A DNA stretch of 60,607 nucleotides from a bacterium (GCA_016781525.1 JADDQE010000079.1:1-60607); one strand, 5' to 3'. Shown: positions 24,726 to 34,490, counted from the stretch's first letter. Numbers and translations: made by a program. The notes: generated by a model not told the origin, from the letters alone.

Positions 24726-27512
24726 CTACCCCGTGTTTCGAAGTCCGGCGGCGATACCGTTAACTGTCAAGAGGACCGCCTCTTCTAGCGTCGGGTCGGA
24801 CGTTGCACCGTCACGGAGGCGTCGCAAGAGCGCAATCTGGATATAGCTCAGTGGATCGACATACGGGTTGCGCCGTTGAATCGAGCGCTGGAGCGTCGGC
24901 GTTCGGTCTAACAAGCGCTCGACACCGGCAATCGCGCATACCGCACGCTCTGTGCGCGCATACTCATCGGCAATGCGCTGCCACATTCGAGCGCGGACGG
25001 CCCGGTCAGTCACCAGCTCTGAATACAGCTCGGCGATATGTAGGTCCGCCTTGGCCAGCACCATTTGGGCATTGTCCAACGTGGTTCGCCAAAATGGCCA
25101 CTCGTGATACATCGTTTGCAGCAGGACAAGTCGTTTATCGCGATCTTCTGCAAGGTAGGCTTCGACCGCCGTGCCCAATCCGTACCAGCCCGGCAATGTA
25201 TGCCGGCTCTGCATCCACGCAAAAACCCACGGGATTGCGCGGAGGTCTTCGAGCCGGTCGCTCTGCTTCCGTCTCGCTGGTCGCGAGCCGATTTTCAGGC
25301 TGCTTAGCTCGTCGATAGGCGTCGCGCCATGGAAGTATGGTAGAAAATCCTGGTCCTCGACCAGCCCGCGATACGCGCCAAACGCGTGCTCGGCTAGTTC
25401 CCCGACTGCGGCTTCCCACCTAGGATCCACCGCAGGTGTTGTATGCGGCGCGCTCGCGAGCAGCACTGCGCTCAGCACTTGCTGTAGGTGACGGGCGGCA
25501 ATGCCGGGATGGCCGTACCGATCCGAGATGACCTCGCCCTGTTCGGTAAGCTTGAGCCGACCACGAACGGTACCCGCCGGCTGCGCCAAGATTGCGTGAT
25601 TGGCCGGTCCACCCCCGCGGCCAATCGCCCCGCCCCTGCCGTGAAACAGCTCCAACGAGATGCCCGCGCGATCCGCAACCTCACACAGCGACCGTTGGGC
25701 ACTGTACAATGCCCAGGAGGCGGGCAAGAAACCGGCAAGCTTGTTGCTGTCTGAGTAGCCGACCATCACCTCCTGATGGTTGCCGCGCAGCGTCAAGTGC
25801 TCGCGGTAGGCCGGCAGTGCAAACAGATCCTCCATGATTTGGGGCGCGTTGGCAAGGTCCTCGCGCGTCTCAAACAACGGGACAACGTCAAGCTGACTCC
25901 ACTTGCCGCGGCTGTAGAGGGTCGCTTCCTTGGCAAGCAGCAGCACGGCGAGCAGGTCGCTAGCGCCCCTAGTCATACTGATAATATAGGTGTGGGTCGC
26001 ATTGGGGCTAAATTGTTCCAGCACGGCATGAATCAGCCTAAATGTGGCAATCGTCTCGCGCGTTTCGTCGCTATAGCTAGGCCGCGCCGGAATCAACGGA
26101 CGGCCACTTTGGAGCTCTCGGCTTAGCAGCGCCACCCGCTCCGCCTCGCTCAGGGCAGTGTAAGCATCGCAGACAGCGGCAGCGGCTAGAACTTCGGCGA
26201 GGGCCGTCGTATGGCGCTCGGAGTGCTGTCGAATATCCAAGGCCATCAGGTGCAGACCGAAGACCTCCACCTGGCGAATCACGTCGGCGAGCAAGCCATC
26301 GGCGATCGACTCACCCTTGTTTGCACGCAGGCTGCGGTCCATAATCCGGAGATCGTTCAGCAGCTCGCTCCCGGCGGCGTAGCGGGTTGGTGCGTCTAGG
26401 CCGGGATGCTCTCGGCCCCATGCCGGCTGGAACGACTGCGTGTAGGCAACACTGTTTTGCAGCTTTTCACGAATATAGCTGCAAAATTGCCGGTACGGCT
26501 CGAACGGCGTACGTCGTGCCAGCACCTCTGCCAGCCGTGGAAAATGGCGGGCATACTCGTCGAGCGTGGCCTGTAGCTCTGGGCTGCACGGAACGACGTG
26601 CAGTGACGGCGTCAGGTTTTGTCCCAAGTTCTCGATTGCCCCGGCATACTCGTGCAGCGCTCGCAGCCGCAGCAGCTTGAAGGTTTCCAGGGTCACCTCC
26701 GGCGTCACGTTCGGATTTCCATCGCGATCGCCGCCGATCCACGAGCCGAACCGCAGTACTGGCGGGACGTGCCAGGCGTGGTCGGGGTAGTGCCGCCGCA
26801 GGGCCTCGTGCAGGTCACGGTAAATATGGGGGATGATGCGCAGCAGTGTCTGCTCGCAGAAGTACAATCCTTTCTTAACCTCGTCTAACACCGTCAGCCG
26901 AACGTCACGCAGCTCGTGTGCTTGCCAGATACCGGTAATTTCGCTGCGCAGGCGGCCTTCGGTGTCGCGGCGTTCCCGGGGCAGCACGGTCGGCGCCTCC
27001 AGCTGATCAATCATCCGCGAAATATTGCGGAGCTTCTCGAGTAGTGAGCGCCGTCGCGACTCGGTTGGGTGCGCCGTGAAGACGGGCTTGACAACAAGAT
27101 GGTCGAGCAGCTTCTGGATCTCATGGGCCTCGACGCCGTTCGCTCGCAGCTGCGCGATCGCATCCTCTACAGATTCTCGTACCGGCCGGTCCTCTGCCTC
27201 GCGCTGACGCAAAATGCGCAGACGCTCGTGTTGCTCGGCCAGATTGACAAGCCCGAAGTAGGTTGTGAATGCTTTGATAAGTGTATGGCTCTGTGCGAGG
27301 TCGAGACTGCTGACAAGTGATCCCAGCTCGTGCGCGGCGGCGTCAGACTCAGCGTTTCCTTGTTCATCGCGGGCCAGTTTCGCAAGCTCGCGAACGCGCT
27401 CCTCGAGCGCGAACGCATTCTCGCCTGCTTGTTCGCTGATCACTGTTCCTAGCAGGTCTCCCAGCAGGTGGATCAACTCGGACAGCGGCTCGCGGCCAAT
27501 CCCATTCGGCAT
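24726..27512 (-). CDS. ppc: Phosphoenolpyruvate carboxylase
   Basis: A 928-residue enzyme carboxylating PEP to oxaloacetate. The catalytic blocks are present: VFTAHPTES (His148), GSWIGGDRDGNPNVTPEVT, and the glycine-rich loop FHGRGGAIGRGGGP. The C-terminus ends in RNTG, matching the conserved QNTG/RNTG end. It is anaplerotic and could also serve bicarbonate fixation. The start was placed at the ATG at 27512 because GGAGG is 8 nt upstream; 14 further in-frame codons upstream lack support. It is divergent from the exported cyclophilin gene. Confidence 0.96.
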   Translation of the reverse strand: MPNGIGREPLSELIHLLGDLLGTVISEQAGENAFALEERVRELAKLARDEQGNAESDAAAHELGSLVSSLDLAQSHTLIKAFTTYFGLVNLAEQHERLRILRQREAEDRPVRESVEDAIAQLRANGVEAHEIQKLLDHLVVKPVFTAHPTESRRRSLLEKLRNISRMIDQLEAPTVLPRERRDTEGRLRSEITGIWQAHELRDVRLTVLDEVKKGLYFCEQTLLRIIPHIYRDLHEALRRHYPDHAWHVPPVLRFGSWIGGDRDGNPNVTPEVTLETFKLLRLRALHEYAGAIENLGQNLTPSLHVVPCSPELQATLDEYARHFPRLAEVLARRTPFEPYRQFCSYIREKLQNSVAYTQSFQPAWGREHPGLDAPTRYAAGSELLNDLRIMDRSLRANKGESIADGLLADVIRQVEVFGLHLMALDIRQHSERHTTALAEVLAAAAVCDAYTALSEAERVALLSRELQSGRPLIPARPSYSDETRETIATFRLIHAVLEQFSPNATHTYIISMTRGASDLLAVLLLAKEATLYSRGKWSQLDVVPLFETREDLANAPQIMEDLFALPAYREHLTLRGNHQEVMVGYSDSNKLAGFLPASWALYSAQRSLCEVADRAGISLELFHGRGGAIGRGGGPANHAILAQPAGTVRGRLKLTEQGEVISDRYGHPGIAARHLQQVLSAVLLASAPHTTPAVDPRWEAAVGELAEHAFGAYRGLVEDQDFLPYFHGATPIDELSSLKIGSRPARRKQSDRLEDLRAIPWVFAWMQSRHTLPGWYGLGTAVEAYLAEDRDKRLVLLQTMYHEWPFWRTTLDNAQMVLAKADLHIAELYSELVTDRAVRARMWQRIADEYARTERAVCAIAGVERLLDRTPTLQRSIQRRNPYVDPLSYIQIALLRRLRDGATSDPTLEEAVLLTVNGIAAGLRNTG

Positions 27513-27658
27513 GATATGCTCCTCCGGATTCGACGACACCGCGCCGTGTCCCACGGCTCCCTGCCGCGTAGTTGAATCTTCCCACAGGTCGCGCCTTCAT
27601 GCAAGGGAGCTTTTCCCCAGTGTTAAGCGACATTCGTCGGGTCATGCTATTCACACAT

Positions 27659-27687
27659 TTGACGAAGTCGTGGCTCTTCGGTACCGT
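27659..27687 (+). promoter_or_regulatory. Promoter of the cyclophilin gene
   Basis: TTGACG (27659-27664), 17-bp spacer, TACCGT (27682-27687), about 30 bp before the lipoprotein start codon. Confidence 0.4.
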
Positions 27688-27717
27688 ACACTAGACGATA
27701 ATCAGAAAGGAAGACAT

Positions 27718-28446
27718 ATGCGCCTACGATTGATCGGGGCTGCTCTCTTGCTGCTGTTAGCGGCCTGCGGCTCCCCTACGAACAACGCTACGACGGCGGG
27801 TAATGCAACCGGTGCGACAGGTGAGCCCGCCACACAAGAAAGTGCGGCCGCCAGTGCCGTTCCTGCGCCGAGCGCGGCTGGCAGTGCCGCCGCGGCGGGT
27901 GGCGCGGATCCTGCATCACGTAACGACATGTACATGCAAGCGCCCGCGATGCAGATCGACCCCAACAAAACCTACACCGCGACGATTGAGACGACCAAAG
28001 GGACGATGAAGGCGGAGCTGTTTGCTAACGAAGCACCCAAGACCGTCAACAACTTTGTGTTTCTAGCGCGCGAAAACTTCTACCAGAATGTCAAATTCCA
28101 CCGCATTATCGAAAACTTCATGGTGCAGACGGGGGATCCCACAGGGACCGGTACCGGCGGACCCGGGTACAAGTTTGAGGACGAGCCGATCGCCGAAGCG
28201 CGCAGCTACGAGCGTGGAACATTGGCAATGGCGAATGCTGGCCCCAACACGAATGGCTCGCAGTTCTTTATCGTTCATCAGGACTATCCGCTGCCCAAAA
28301 ACTACACGATCTTTGGCAAGGTGACCGAAGGCCTTGATGCGCTCGACGCCATCGCCTCAACCCCGACTCGGTCGGGCCCAGGCGGCGAAAATTCGACGCC
28401 CACCGAGGATGTCCAAATCACCAATATCACAATTGAAGAGCAGTAG
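27718..28446 (+). CDS. Exported lipoprotein cyclophilin-type peptidyl-prolyl isomerase
   Basis: A 242-residue protein. The lipoprotein signal peptide ends in a lipobox LAAC with the lipid-accepting Cys17, followed by an Asn/Thr/Ala/Gly-rich linker to about residue 75. The rest is a cyclophilin domain: FVFLARENFYQNVKFHRIIENFMVQTGDPTGTGTGGPGY, NTNGSQFFIVH, LPKNYTIFGKV. It catalyses prolyl isomerisation of proteins outside the membrane. The start is the ATG with AAAGGAAG upstream; the frame runs back into the ppc promoter region without homology. Confidence 0.93.
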   Translation: MRLRLIGAALLLLLAACGSPTNNATTAGNATGATGEPATQESAAASAVPAPSAAGSAAAAGGADPASRNDMYMQAPAMQIDPNKTYTATIETTKGTMKAELFANEAPKTVNNFVFLARENFYQNVKFHRIIENFMVQTGDPTGTGTGGPGYKFEDEPIAEARSYERGTLAMANAGPNTNGSQFFIVHQDYPLPKNYTIFGKVTEGLDALDAIASTPTRSGPGGENSTPTEDVQITNITIEEQ

Positions 28447-28480
28447 CAGAGCGACGGTCGATTCGATCTGCCGCTAGATC

Positions 28481-28510
28481 AGCAGGGGTGCGCCGCGGCG
28501 CACCCCTGCT
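28481..28510. terminator. Bidirectional terminator (30-bp perfect palindrome)
   Basis: The entire 30 bp are self-complementary: a 13-bp arm AGCAGGGGTGCGC around CGCG. It lies between the convergent cyclophilin and TM2 genes; no long T-run follows. Confidence 0.75.
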
Positions 28511-28648
28511 GTCGTTGTGGCTGGCAATCACTCTGTACTGCCGTCCCTTTGAGGTTACCATGCTCTGAGCCAACTGGTCGCCAGTTCATGTGGATAACGC
28601 TCCAGCCAGCGACCGCCCTGCCAAAACCGCGTGGTCTGCTCCAGTGAA

Positions 28649-29095
28649 TTAGAACCAGCGTTTTTGCACGACGTACTTGTTGTGAAACTCGTGGTCTGGG
28701 GCGGCAACGTAGAGGATGGTTTGGATCAAGCAGATGATGCCGATTGCAAACCAGCTTAGAAAGCCAACGCCAATCAACATGAGGGGAACACTGACCAAGC
28801 TTACCACCAGTAAGGTAATGCCCATCGCCGTGTTTCCAAGGTAAAACCCATGGACGCCGAGCCCGCCGAGAAAGAATGCAAACAGCGCCGCGGCGACCTT
28901 GCTCTTCTGCTCGGCATACTGTGGAGCGTATTGCGGAGCAATCTGTCCTTGGATTGGCAGCGGAGCCTGAGGTGGCATAGTGTACTGCTGAGGCTGAACT
29001 GGGTATTGCTGCGGCTGCTGGTAGGTTGGCTGTGACTCCGCGGATGGGTAGGGAGCGTACGGCGTGTTCGACGAGCCCGGCTGATAATCGGACAT
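28649..29095 (-). CDS. TM2 domain-containing membrane protein
   Basis: A 148-residue protein. Residues 1-75 are Pro/Gln/Tyr-rich and low-complexity (YQQPQQYPVQPQQY). The TM2 domain follows: KSKVAAALFAFFLGGLGVHGFYLGNTAMGITLLV, a second transmembrane segment LIGVGFLSWFAIGIICLIQTILYV, and a polar end HNKYVVQKRWF. The GxHxFYLG motif is diagnostic of TM2. Its function in bacteria is unknown. The start is the ATG with AGGAGA upstream on the minus strand. Confidence 0.85.
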   Translation of the reverse strand: MSDYQPGSSNTPYAPYPSAESQPTYQQPQQYPVQPQQYTMPPQAPLPIQGQIAPQYAPQYAEQKSKVAAALFAFFLGGLGVHGFYLGNTAMGITLLVVSLVSVPLMLIGVGFLSWFAIGIICLIQTILYVAAPDHEFHNKYVVQKRWF

Positions 29096-29116
29096 GAAAT
29101 CTCTCCTGTTGTGCAA

Positions 29117-29888
29117 GCAAACCGATGATGGACGACGGTTGGCTGGCGGATACCTGCGTAGGCTTTGCTTGCTCCGTCGGTAGGCATGCAGGTGCCGTCA
29201 TCTCGCATGATGATGGGCGGCCGCGTTACCTTGCGTTCCGGAATAGGCAAACCGAGTAAGGGGTGTTGACGATACGGGCCGTGTAAATCGTCCCGGCTAC
29301 GCTAATGCTGTAACTGTTGCGGAGACTACACTACCCGCGTTCGAGCTCATACAAAGCCCGGAACGTGCGTTGCTGCTTACTCGAGCCGAGTCATTAAAGC
29401 AGACCCGTATCAAGGCGTTGATAGGGCATTAGTCAAGAGTCAGAATAGTACCCGACCATTGTAACGACTAGCCGGGTCGAGAGGACGGAGCGTAGCGAGC
29501 TGCTGCCGGATTACTCACTTGGTTCCAGTTAGCCATGGTCGTTGCGCCGTTTACGAAGTGCGCTTACACTTGAAGAGGCCCTCGGGGCTCAAATCAGGCT
29601 ACACCGCCTGCACAGGAGCTTCGCCGATCTCGGAGGCGTGCCCACCTGAATCGGCACGCTCTCCCGTCGACCGTCCTGATCTGTTACGCCGTGCTATTGT
29701 GCCGGCGCACAACATACACTCGCTGGCACGGCACGAGGTTAAATCCACCGGATTCGTCCAGCCCCGCTTTGCAGATTTTGCACAAGCAGCTAATATCGCT
29801 AATCATATATGCCTGGCTCCACGAAGCTTTGGTTGGCCAAGGGTTACATGAGCGGCGTTTGTTGTCGTTTATTAGGAGGCGGACGCAC
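29117..29888. other. Gene-free stretch of about 770 bp
   Basis: No supported gene was seen. Short hairpins occur (for example TATCAA/TTGATA around 29407-29422) but there is no promoter-terminator pair as at 11.6-12.0 kb. The last 20 bp contain AGGAGG (29874-29879), the ribosome-binding site of the next gene. Confidence 0.5.
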
Positions 29889-30797
29889 ATGCTTGAGCGG
29901 GTTGGCTTTATCGGACTAGGGATCATGGGACGGGGAATGGCAGGGAATTTGCTCACGGCAGGCTTTCCCCTGTCGGTCTGGAATCGGACTGCCGCGCGCA
30001 TGGACGAGCTGGTTAGCGCGGGCGCAACGGCCGGCAAAAGTCCCGCGGATGTTGCGGCACATAGTGATGTTATCGTCACCTGTGTTAGCGACACCCCCGA
30101 TGTCGAGGCAGTGCTACTCGGACCTGACGGCGTTATCAACGGGGCTCGGCCTGGATCGCTGGTGATCGACATGAGCACGATCAGCCCACAAGCAACTGAG
30201 GCGATCGCTGGGCAATTGGCTCAGAAAGGCATAGCGATGCTTGATGCGCCGGTGAGCGGTGGCGCCGAAGGGGCGGCACGTGGGACGCTCAGCATCATGA
30301 TTGGTGGTGCAGCCGAGGATGTGGCACGAGCGATGCCGCTTTTCGAGGCGATGGGTAAGACGATTACGCACGTGGGCGGCACGGGTAGCGGTCAGACGGT
30401 GAAGCTCGTCAATCAAATTTTAGTCGTGGGCAACACGCTTGCAATGAGCGAGGCACTGCTCTTCGCTCAGGCTGGAGGCGTGGATCTACAGAAGGCTTTT
30501 GATGCGGTGAGCAAGGGCGCGGGCGGCAGCTGGATGTTCACCAACCGCGCTCCACAAATCATCGCACGCGACTGGCGGCCCGGCTTTACGGTCGACTTGC
30601 AGCAAAAGGATCTGCGGCTGGTCCTCGCGGCCGCCGACCAGCTCGGCGCCCCCCTGCTGGGAACGGGCACCGTGTTCAATTTGTACCGGACGCTCCAGTC
30701 GCGGGGTCTCGGCGCCGAGGGCAATCACGCTTTGATCAAAGCCTTGGAACACCTTGCAGGCTTTGAGGTCGGCGCTGCTGATGAGCCCGAGGCGTAA
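29889..30797 (+). CDS. NAD(P)-dependent oxidoreductase of the 3-hydroxyisobutyrate dehydrogenase family
   Basis: A 302-residue beta-hydroxyacid dehydrogenase. The N-terminal cofactor motif is VGFIGLGIMGRGMAGNLL, the substrate-binding motif DAPVSGGAEGAARGTLSIMIGG, and the catalytic Lys lies in GSGQTVKLVNQILV. Likely reactions are tartronate-semialdehyde (2-hydroxy-3-oxopropionate) reduction or 3-hydroxyisobutyrate oxidation; the sequence does not separate these. AGGAGG lies 9 nt before the ATG; the frame is open upstream but without homology. Confidence 0.88.
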   Translation: MLERVGFIGLGIMGRGMAGNLLTAGFPLSVWNRTAARMDELVSAGATAGKSPADVAAHSDVIVTCVSDTPDVEAVLLGPDGVINGARPGSLVIDMSTISPQATEAIAGQLAQKGIAMLDAPVSGGAEGAARGTLSIMIGGAAEDVARAMPLFEAMGKTITHVGGTGSGQTVKLVNQILVVGNTLAMSEALLFAQAGGVDLQKAFDAVSKGAGGSWMFTNRAPQIIARDWRPGFTVDLQQKDLRLVLAAADQLGAPLLGTGTVFNLYRTLQSRGLGAEGNHALIKALEHLAGFEVGAADEPEA

Positions 30798-30827
30798 GTA
30801 GCATATCGTAGCGAGTCCGGTAGAGTC

Positions 30828-31985
30828 CTAAAATACGTTGCGCTCTCCGTGCTGTGGCTCGCCGAAGCGTGCAATCCGTAAATCGTCGATTGGCAAGGAG
30901 TGAGCGCGACCGTCGATGATCTCCTCGGCGATCAGCAGACCGGCCGCAGGTGAGTGCATAATGCCGTGCCCGCTGAAGCCGCTGATATCGACATAATTAC
31001 TGAGCGAGGGATGGCGTCCCAAGATGGGGTTGGCGTCCGGTGTCACCTCATAGAGGCCAGCCCAGCTGCGTTCCGGGTCGATCCGTGCGCAAGCTAGGGC
31101 AGGGCATCGAGCGTGTCCGGCAGCTAGAACTGTTGGTAGCCAGCTCCAATCGACCGCGGTATTAAAACTGGTCGGCTCGTCAGGTCGCGCCAGGCCCATG
31201 AGGACGCGGTCGGCATCTTTGCGCATCCAAAAGCCGGTTCCAACGTCGATGGTCAGCGGGATCGGCGTCGGGAAGTGCGGAAACGTCTCGGATACAAAGA
31301 GCGAGCGCCGTACCGGGCGGACGGGTATGTCGAGGCCGGCAAGGGCGGCGACCCGCCCAGCCCAGGGTCCGGCAGCGTTTACGACTACGTCGCAGCCGAT
31401 GCGGCCGTGGGTCGTCTCGACCCCCACGACTTGGCCGCCCGCAGTCACAATGGCGGTCACCTCCGCGTCGCAGTGGAGGCGAGCTCCAAGCGCACGTGCC
31501 CGCGAAAGATAGCCCGTTGCGACGGCCTGGGCATCACAAAAGCCGTCGTCGGGACCAAAGGTCGCGCCGAGGAGGTCGTCTACGCGCAGGCCGGGAACCA
31601 AGCGTCCGGCGTCCTGGGGTGCTAGTAGGTCGACACGCACCCCTAGCTCGCGCTGCATCGTGACGTTACGCTGGTACTGCTTCCAATCGATGTCGCTGGC
31701 GATAACAAACAGATAGCCGACCTGCTGCAGTCCTGCGTCATAGCCCACTTCGTCACGGAATTGTTTTAGTCTGGCGATGCTATGCAGCGAGAGCTGGACG
31801 TTGGTGGGCGTGCTGAATTGGTGGCGCACGCCCGCGGCCGAGCGTGACGTGCTGCCGGCGACGGGAGTGCTGGCCTGCTCCAACACGCGCACGTTCGTGA
31901 CGCCACGCACCGTTAGGTGATAGGCAACACTCGCCCCCATCACGCCTGCTCCGATGACAACAACTTCGGTCGTGTCAAGCGCCAT
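30828..31985 (-). CDS. FAD-dependent oxidoreductase (DAO family, sarcosine oxidase beta-like)
   Basis: A 385-residue flavoprotein. The N-terminal FAD motif is VVVIGAGVMGASVAYHL, then GSTSRSAAGVRHQFSTPTNVQLS, and a C-terminal block GLYEVTPDANPILGRHPSLSNYVDISGFSGHGIMHSPAAGLLIAEEI. This is the pattern of D-amino-acid/sarcosine/dimethylglycine oxidase-type enzymes, which oxidatively deaminate or demethylate amines. It lies 15 bp downstream of the CPBP protease gene on the same strand. It converges on the dehydrogenase gene; substrate unknown. Confidence 0.87.
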   Translation of the reverse strand: MALDTTEVVVIGAGVMGASVAYHLTVRGVTNVRVLEQASTPVAGSTSRSAAGVRHQFSTPTNVQLSLHSIARLKQFRDEVGYDAGLQQVGYLFVIASDIDWKQYQRNVTMQRELGVRVDLLAPQDAGRLVPGLRVDDLLGATFGPDDGFCDAQAVATGYLSRARALGARLHCDAEVTAIVTAGGQVVGVETTHGRIGCDVVVNAAGPWAGRVAALAGLDIPVRPVRRSLFVSETFPHFPTPIPLTIDVGTGFWMRKDADRVLMGLARPDEPTSFNTAVDWSWLPTVLAAGHARCPALACARIDPERSWAGLYEVTPDANPILGRHPSLSNYVDISGFSGHGIMHSPAAGLLIAEEIIDGRAHSLPIDDLRIARFGEPQHGERNVF

Positions 31986-32000
31986 CGCGACTCATCACCG

Positions 32001-33194
32001 CTACTCCGAAAACAAAGGTACTTCGAAGACGGCCAGCATGATCAAGATAAAGTCATACGTGCCGTGTGTGATAGCGCTCGTCGTGGTATTGGTGCGCTTG
32101 CGAAGCACGCCGAACGCCAGGCCGATGAAGAATAGTGTAAGCAGCGTGTTCCAATGGTACTGCGACGCATGCAGCGCGATAAAGAAGATGTTCGACAGCA
32201 CAATTCCCAGACGCGGCTGCAAGACGCCTCGCACGCCCAGCTCCTCGCCTATCCCTGCCGTAATGCCGATCACAATCGCGCCGATTGGATTGATCGCAAA
32301 GGCGATCAGCTCGCCAAAGGCTTCGGCGTCGGTGGTGGGCCAGCCAAGCGCTTCCCACAGCATATCCATGGCGTATCCCAGGGTGGTCGCGGCGGCGACG
32401 AGCGCGGCGGCTGACGCAATGCCTAGCAGTACCTGTTTTAGGCTCGGCCGTACAAAGCCCAGCCGGTCCAGCGCTTGCCGCAAATTTCTGCGTATAGCAT
32501 AGCCAACTGCGAGAATCGCTCCGGGAATAATCCAAGATAAACGGTACACGTGGCTTAGCAATTGTCCTGCGGTACCCCGGTCGCCCGTGATATCCATCCC
32601 CTCATCGGTAAGCTTGGCCACCGCCAGCAGGGTAGGCGGTGCATTGAGCACGATCAGGGGTATTATCGACAGCAGCGTGAGCCCGACGACGCTCACAAGG
32701 GCGATCGCGTGCACAAACGAGTGGGGGTCGATGGGTAAGAACCGGCGGAACCAGAGCCTCACACCGGGAAGAAAAGCAAGCATACTCACGAGGACTGCCA
32801 GTAGCGACAACCCCGTAATCGCGAGGAGCTTGCCGAGAGCACCTTCCTGGAACTCGGGCAAGGTTCCCGGCGCTAGCGTTGTGAGTGAGCCTTCCATCAG
32901 GCCAATGAAGCCGTTAAAAAAGCCATTCAGGAAAACCAGCGCCAACAGGAGCAGGAGCCAGCCGATCGCCAGCACCTTGCCCCAGATCCGGTCGACGCCG
33001 ATGTACGCTAGGACTGCTAGCAGTGTAAATGGCAGGCTATAAACCCCGGCGAGAGCGATTTGCCCAAGCTCGCCGCCAACCGCGAATCCTGCTAAGTAAA
33101 TCAGTGTTAGAAGCGCGAAGGCTCCACCTAGAATACGTCCATTGATCGGGGATTGTTGTTCAGTATCCACCGTAGCTGTTGTCGGGTTAATCAC
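32001..33194 (-). CDS. CPBP family intramembrane metalloprotease
   Basis: A 397-residue protein with about eight to nine transmembrane segments. The C-terminal ABI/CPBP domain has the EExxxR motif in GIGEELGVRGVLQPRL and a following His in FIALHASQYHW, the predicted metal site. These proteases process prenylated or secreted peptides, or confer bacteriocin self-immunity. The likely start is the GTG at 33194, 7 nt after GGAGG; a TTG one codon earlier is possible. It shares a probable operon with the FAD oxidoreductase. Confidence 0.82.
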   Translation of the reverse strand: MINPTTATVDTEQQSPINGRILGGAFALLTLIYLAGFAVGGELGQIALAGVYSLPFTLLAVLAYIGVDRIWGKVLAIGWLLLLLALVFLNGFFNGFIGLMEGSLTTLAPGTLPEFQEGALGKLLAITGLSLLAVLVSMLAFLPGVRLWFRRFLPIDPHSFVHAIALVSVVGLTLLSIIPLIVLNAPPTLLAVAKLTDEGMDITGDRGTAGQLLSHVYRLSWIIPGAILAVGYAIRRNLRQALDRLGFVRPSLKQVLLGIASAAALVAAATTLGYAMDMLWEALGWPTTDAEAFGELIAFAINPIGAIVIGITAGIGEELGVRGVLQPRLGIVLSNIFFIALHASQYHWNTLLTLFFIGLAFGVLRKRTNTTTSAITHGTYDFILIMLAVFEVPLFSE

Positions 33195-33197
33195 CAA

Positions 33198-33478
33198 CGT
33201 TCCTCCATAGTATGTCCTCCAGCGTGGTACATGCGTTGGTCGATAGAAAAGTAGGCGACAGCGACATCGAGCACTGCATAGTCTACCCTACTTTGCCGGT
33301 CGCCGCGGTAGGCACTCGGTCCAGCTGCCCTAGTGCGAGTACAGTCCTGGTCGACCAGGACTTCACCATGGTCGACTGCTCAGGGGGAGGGGGTACATCT
33401 CATTAGCTATCAGCCCTGCAAAGCGTTACGAGAGCCCAGGGTATGAGCGGCCTTGATTGACGCGCCTATGAATCGGGA
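33198..33478. other. Gene-free stretch
   Basis: No supported ORF or RNA was seen between the CPBP protease start and the terminator of the next minus-strand gene. Confidence 0.5.
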
Positions 33479-33509
33479 AAGGAGTGGGCCGTCGTCGCTC
33501 CCACTCCTT
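33479..33509 (-). terminator. Terminator of the CDP-alcohol phosphatidyltransferase gene
   Basis: A 10-bp stem AAGGAGTGGG / CCCACTCCTT. On the minus strand the stem ends in CCTTTCC, a weak pyrimidine-rich tail. It lies 25 bp after the stop codon. Confidence 0.6.
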
Positions 33510-33533
33510 CCTCTGGGCCCTTGTTCCGCAATA

Positions 33534-34256
33534 CTAAGGGGCTGATGCGCGGCTGTTGAACGTTAGATACAGGCTGAGACCGAAGTAGTAGACCAGATAG
33601 AGCAGAGAGACCGCGCTCAAGATCGGGCCGAAGGTCGCCGGTACCAGCAAAATTAAGGCGTAGCTGACGAGCCAGGCAAGCGTGAGGGCAATCGTCAGCC
33701 GGCGGAAATCCACGGTGCGTGACGGGTAGACGTAACGGATTGGTACAAATACCAGCAGCGAGCAGACCACGAGAATAACGCTCACGGTAGTCGGTGCGGC
33801 GTTGAATACAATCACGTAAAAGGCGACGACGTTCCAGTAGCTCGGAAAGCCCAGGAAAAAGTGGTCGTCGGTTTTTGCGTCGACACGGCAAAACTGATAG
33901 CTGGAAGCGAGCAGCGGGAGCGCAGCTAAGATTGTGCTGCTTGGCCCGGTGCCAAGGTAGCCTCGGCTCCATAGGAGCAAAACCGGTGCGAAGACATAGG
34001 TGAGGTAGTCGACAATATCGTCAAGCCGCCGGCCATCGAAGGATGGCAGCCGCTCGCTGACGCGGAAGCGTCGGGCAAGTGTTCCATCGGTGCTGTCGAT
34101 AATGAGAGCGAGCAGCCCCAGCCACAGCGCTTGCGTGGTGTTGCCTTGGAAGGCGGCTAACACAATCAAAAAGGCCAGTACCACGCCGCTGGCCGTGTAC
34201 AGATGAACCGCCGCCGCACTAATGGGCCAGGCGGGCGTTGACGATGACCGTTGCAT
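33534..34256 (-). CDS. pcs: CDP-alcohol phosphatidyltransferase, phosphatidylcholine synthase-like
   Basis: A 240-residue membrane enzyme. The CDP-alcohol motif is present as DSTDGTLARRFRV, then FDGRRLDDIVD (the DG, AR, G, D, D catalytic residues). Around it, RLPSFDGRRLDDIVDYLTYVFAP and HFFLGFPSYWNVV match the specific signatures of phosphatidylcholine synthase (Pcs), which condenses CDP-diacylglycerol with choline; the length also fits. About seven hydrophobic segments. GAGGAA lies 8 nt before the ATG. The call is from motif recall; a different polar alcohol is possible. Confidence 0.75.
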   Translation of the reverse strand: MQRSSSTPAWPISAAAVHLYTASGVVLAFLIVLAAFQGNTTQALWLGLLALIIDSTDGTLARRFRVSERLPSFDGRRLDDIVDYLTYVFAPVLLLWSRGYLGTGPSSTILAALPLLASSYQFCRVDAKTDDHFFLGFPSYWNVVAFYVIVFNAAPTTVSVILVVCSLLVFVPIRYVYPSRTVDFRRLTIALTLAWLVSYALILLVPATFGPILSAVSLLYLVYYFGLSLYLTFNSRASAP

Positions 34257-34490
34257 GCAAGCTATTCCTCAAGAGCCAGTGGTCTGGCGCACGACACTAT
34301 TTTGGGATCGTGGATTATGATACCGTGAAGCGCGCTGAAACGCCACAGGCAGGTTCAAGTCTTCGCCGGTCGACGCCCCTCCTGCCATCGCAAGGATCTT
34401 CGCCAAGCAGGCTAGCGTGCCGGCGGATTATTCGTTGATGTGCCCTACTGAGATTCGCGCCATGCGTGTCTGCCTCCGGTCGTCATTCTA

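Noticed and set aside
27265-27717. Upstream extension of the cyclophilin reading frame by 151 codons
   Set aside because: It runs antisense to ppc, and the lipoprotein signal peptide with its ribosome-binding site sets the start at 27718.
29250-29880. Possible second structured RNA in the gap before the 3-hydroxyisobutyrate dehydrogenase-like gene
   Set aside because: Only short, weak hairpins and no promoter-terminator pair; not enough to support a feature.
34261-34370. GGTTCAAGTC at 34343-34352 resembling a tRNA T-loop
   Set aside because: No T-stem, anticodon stem or acceptor stem can be formed around it.
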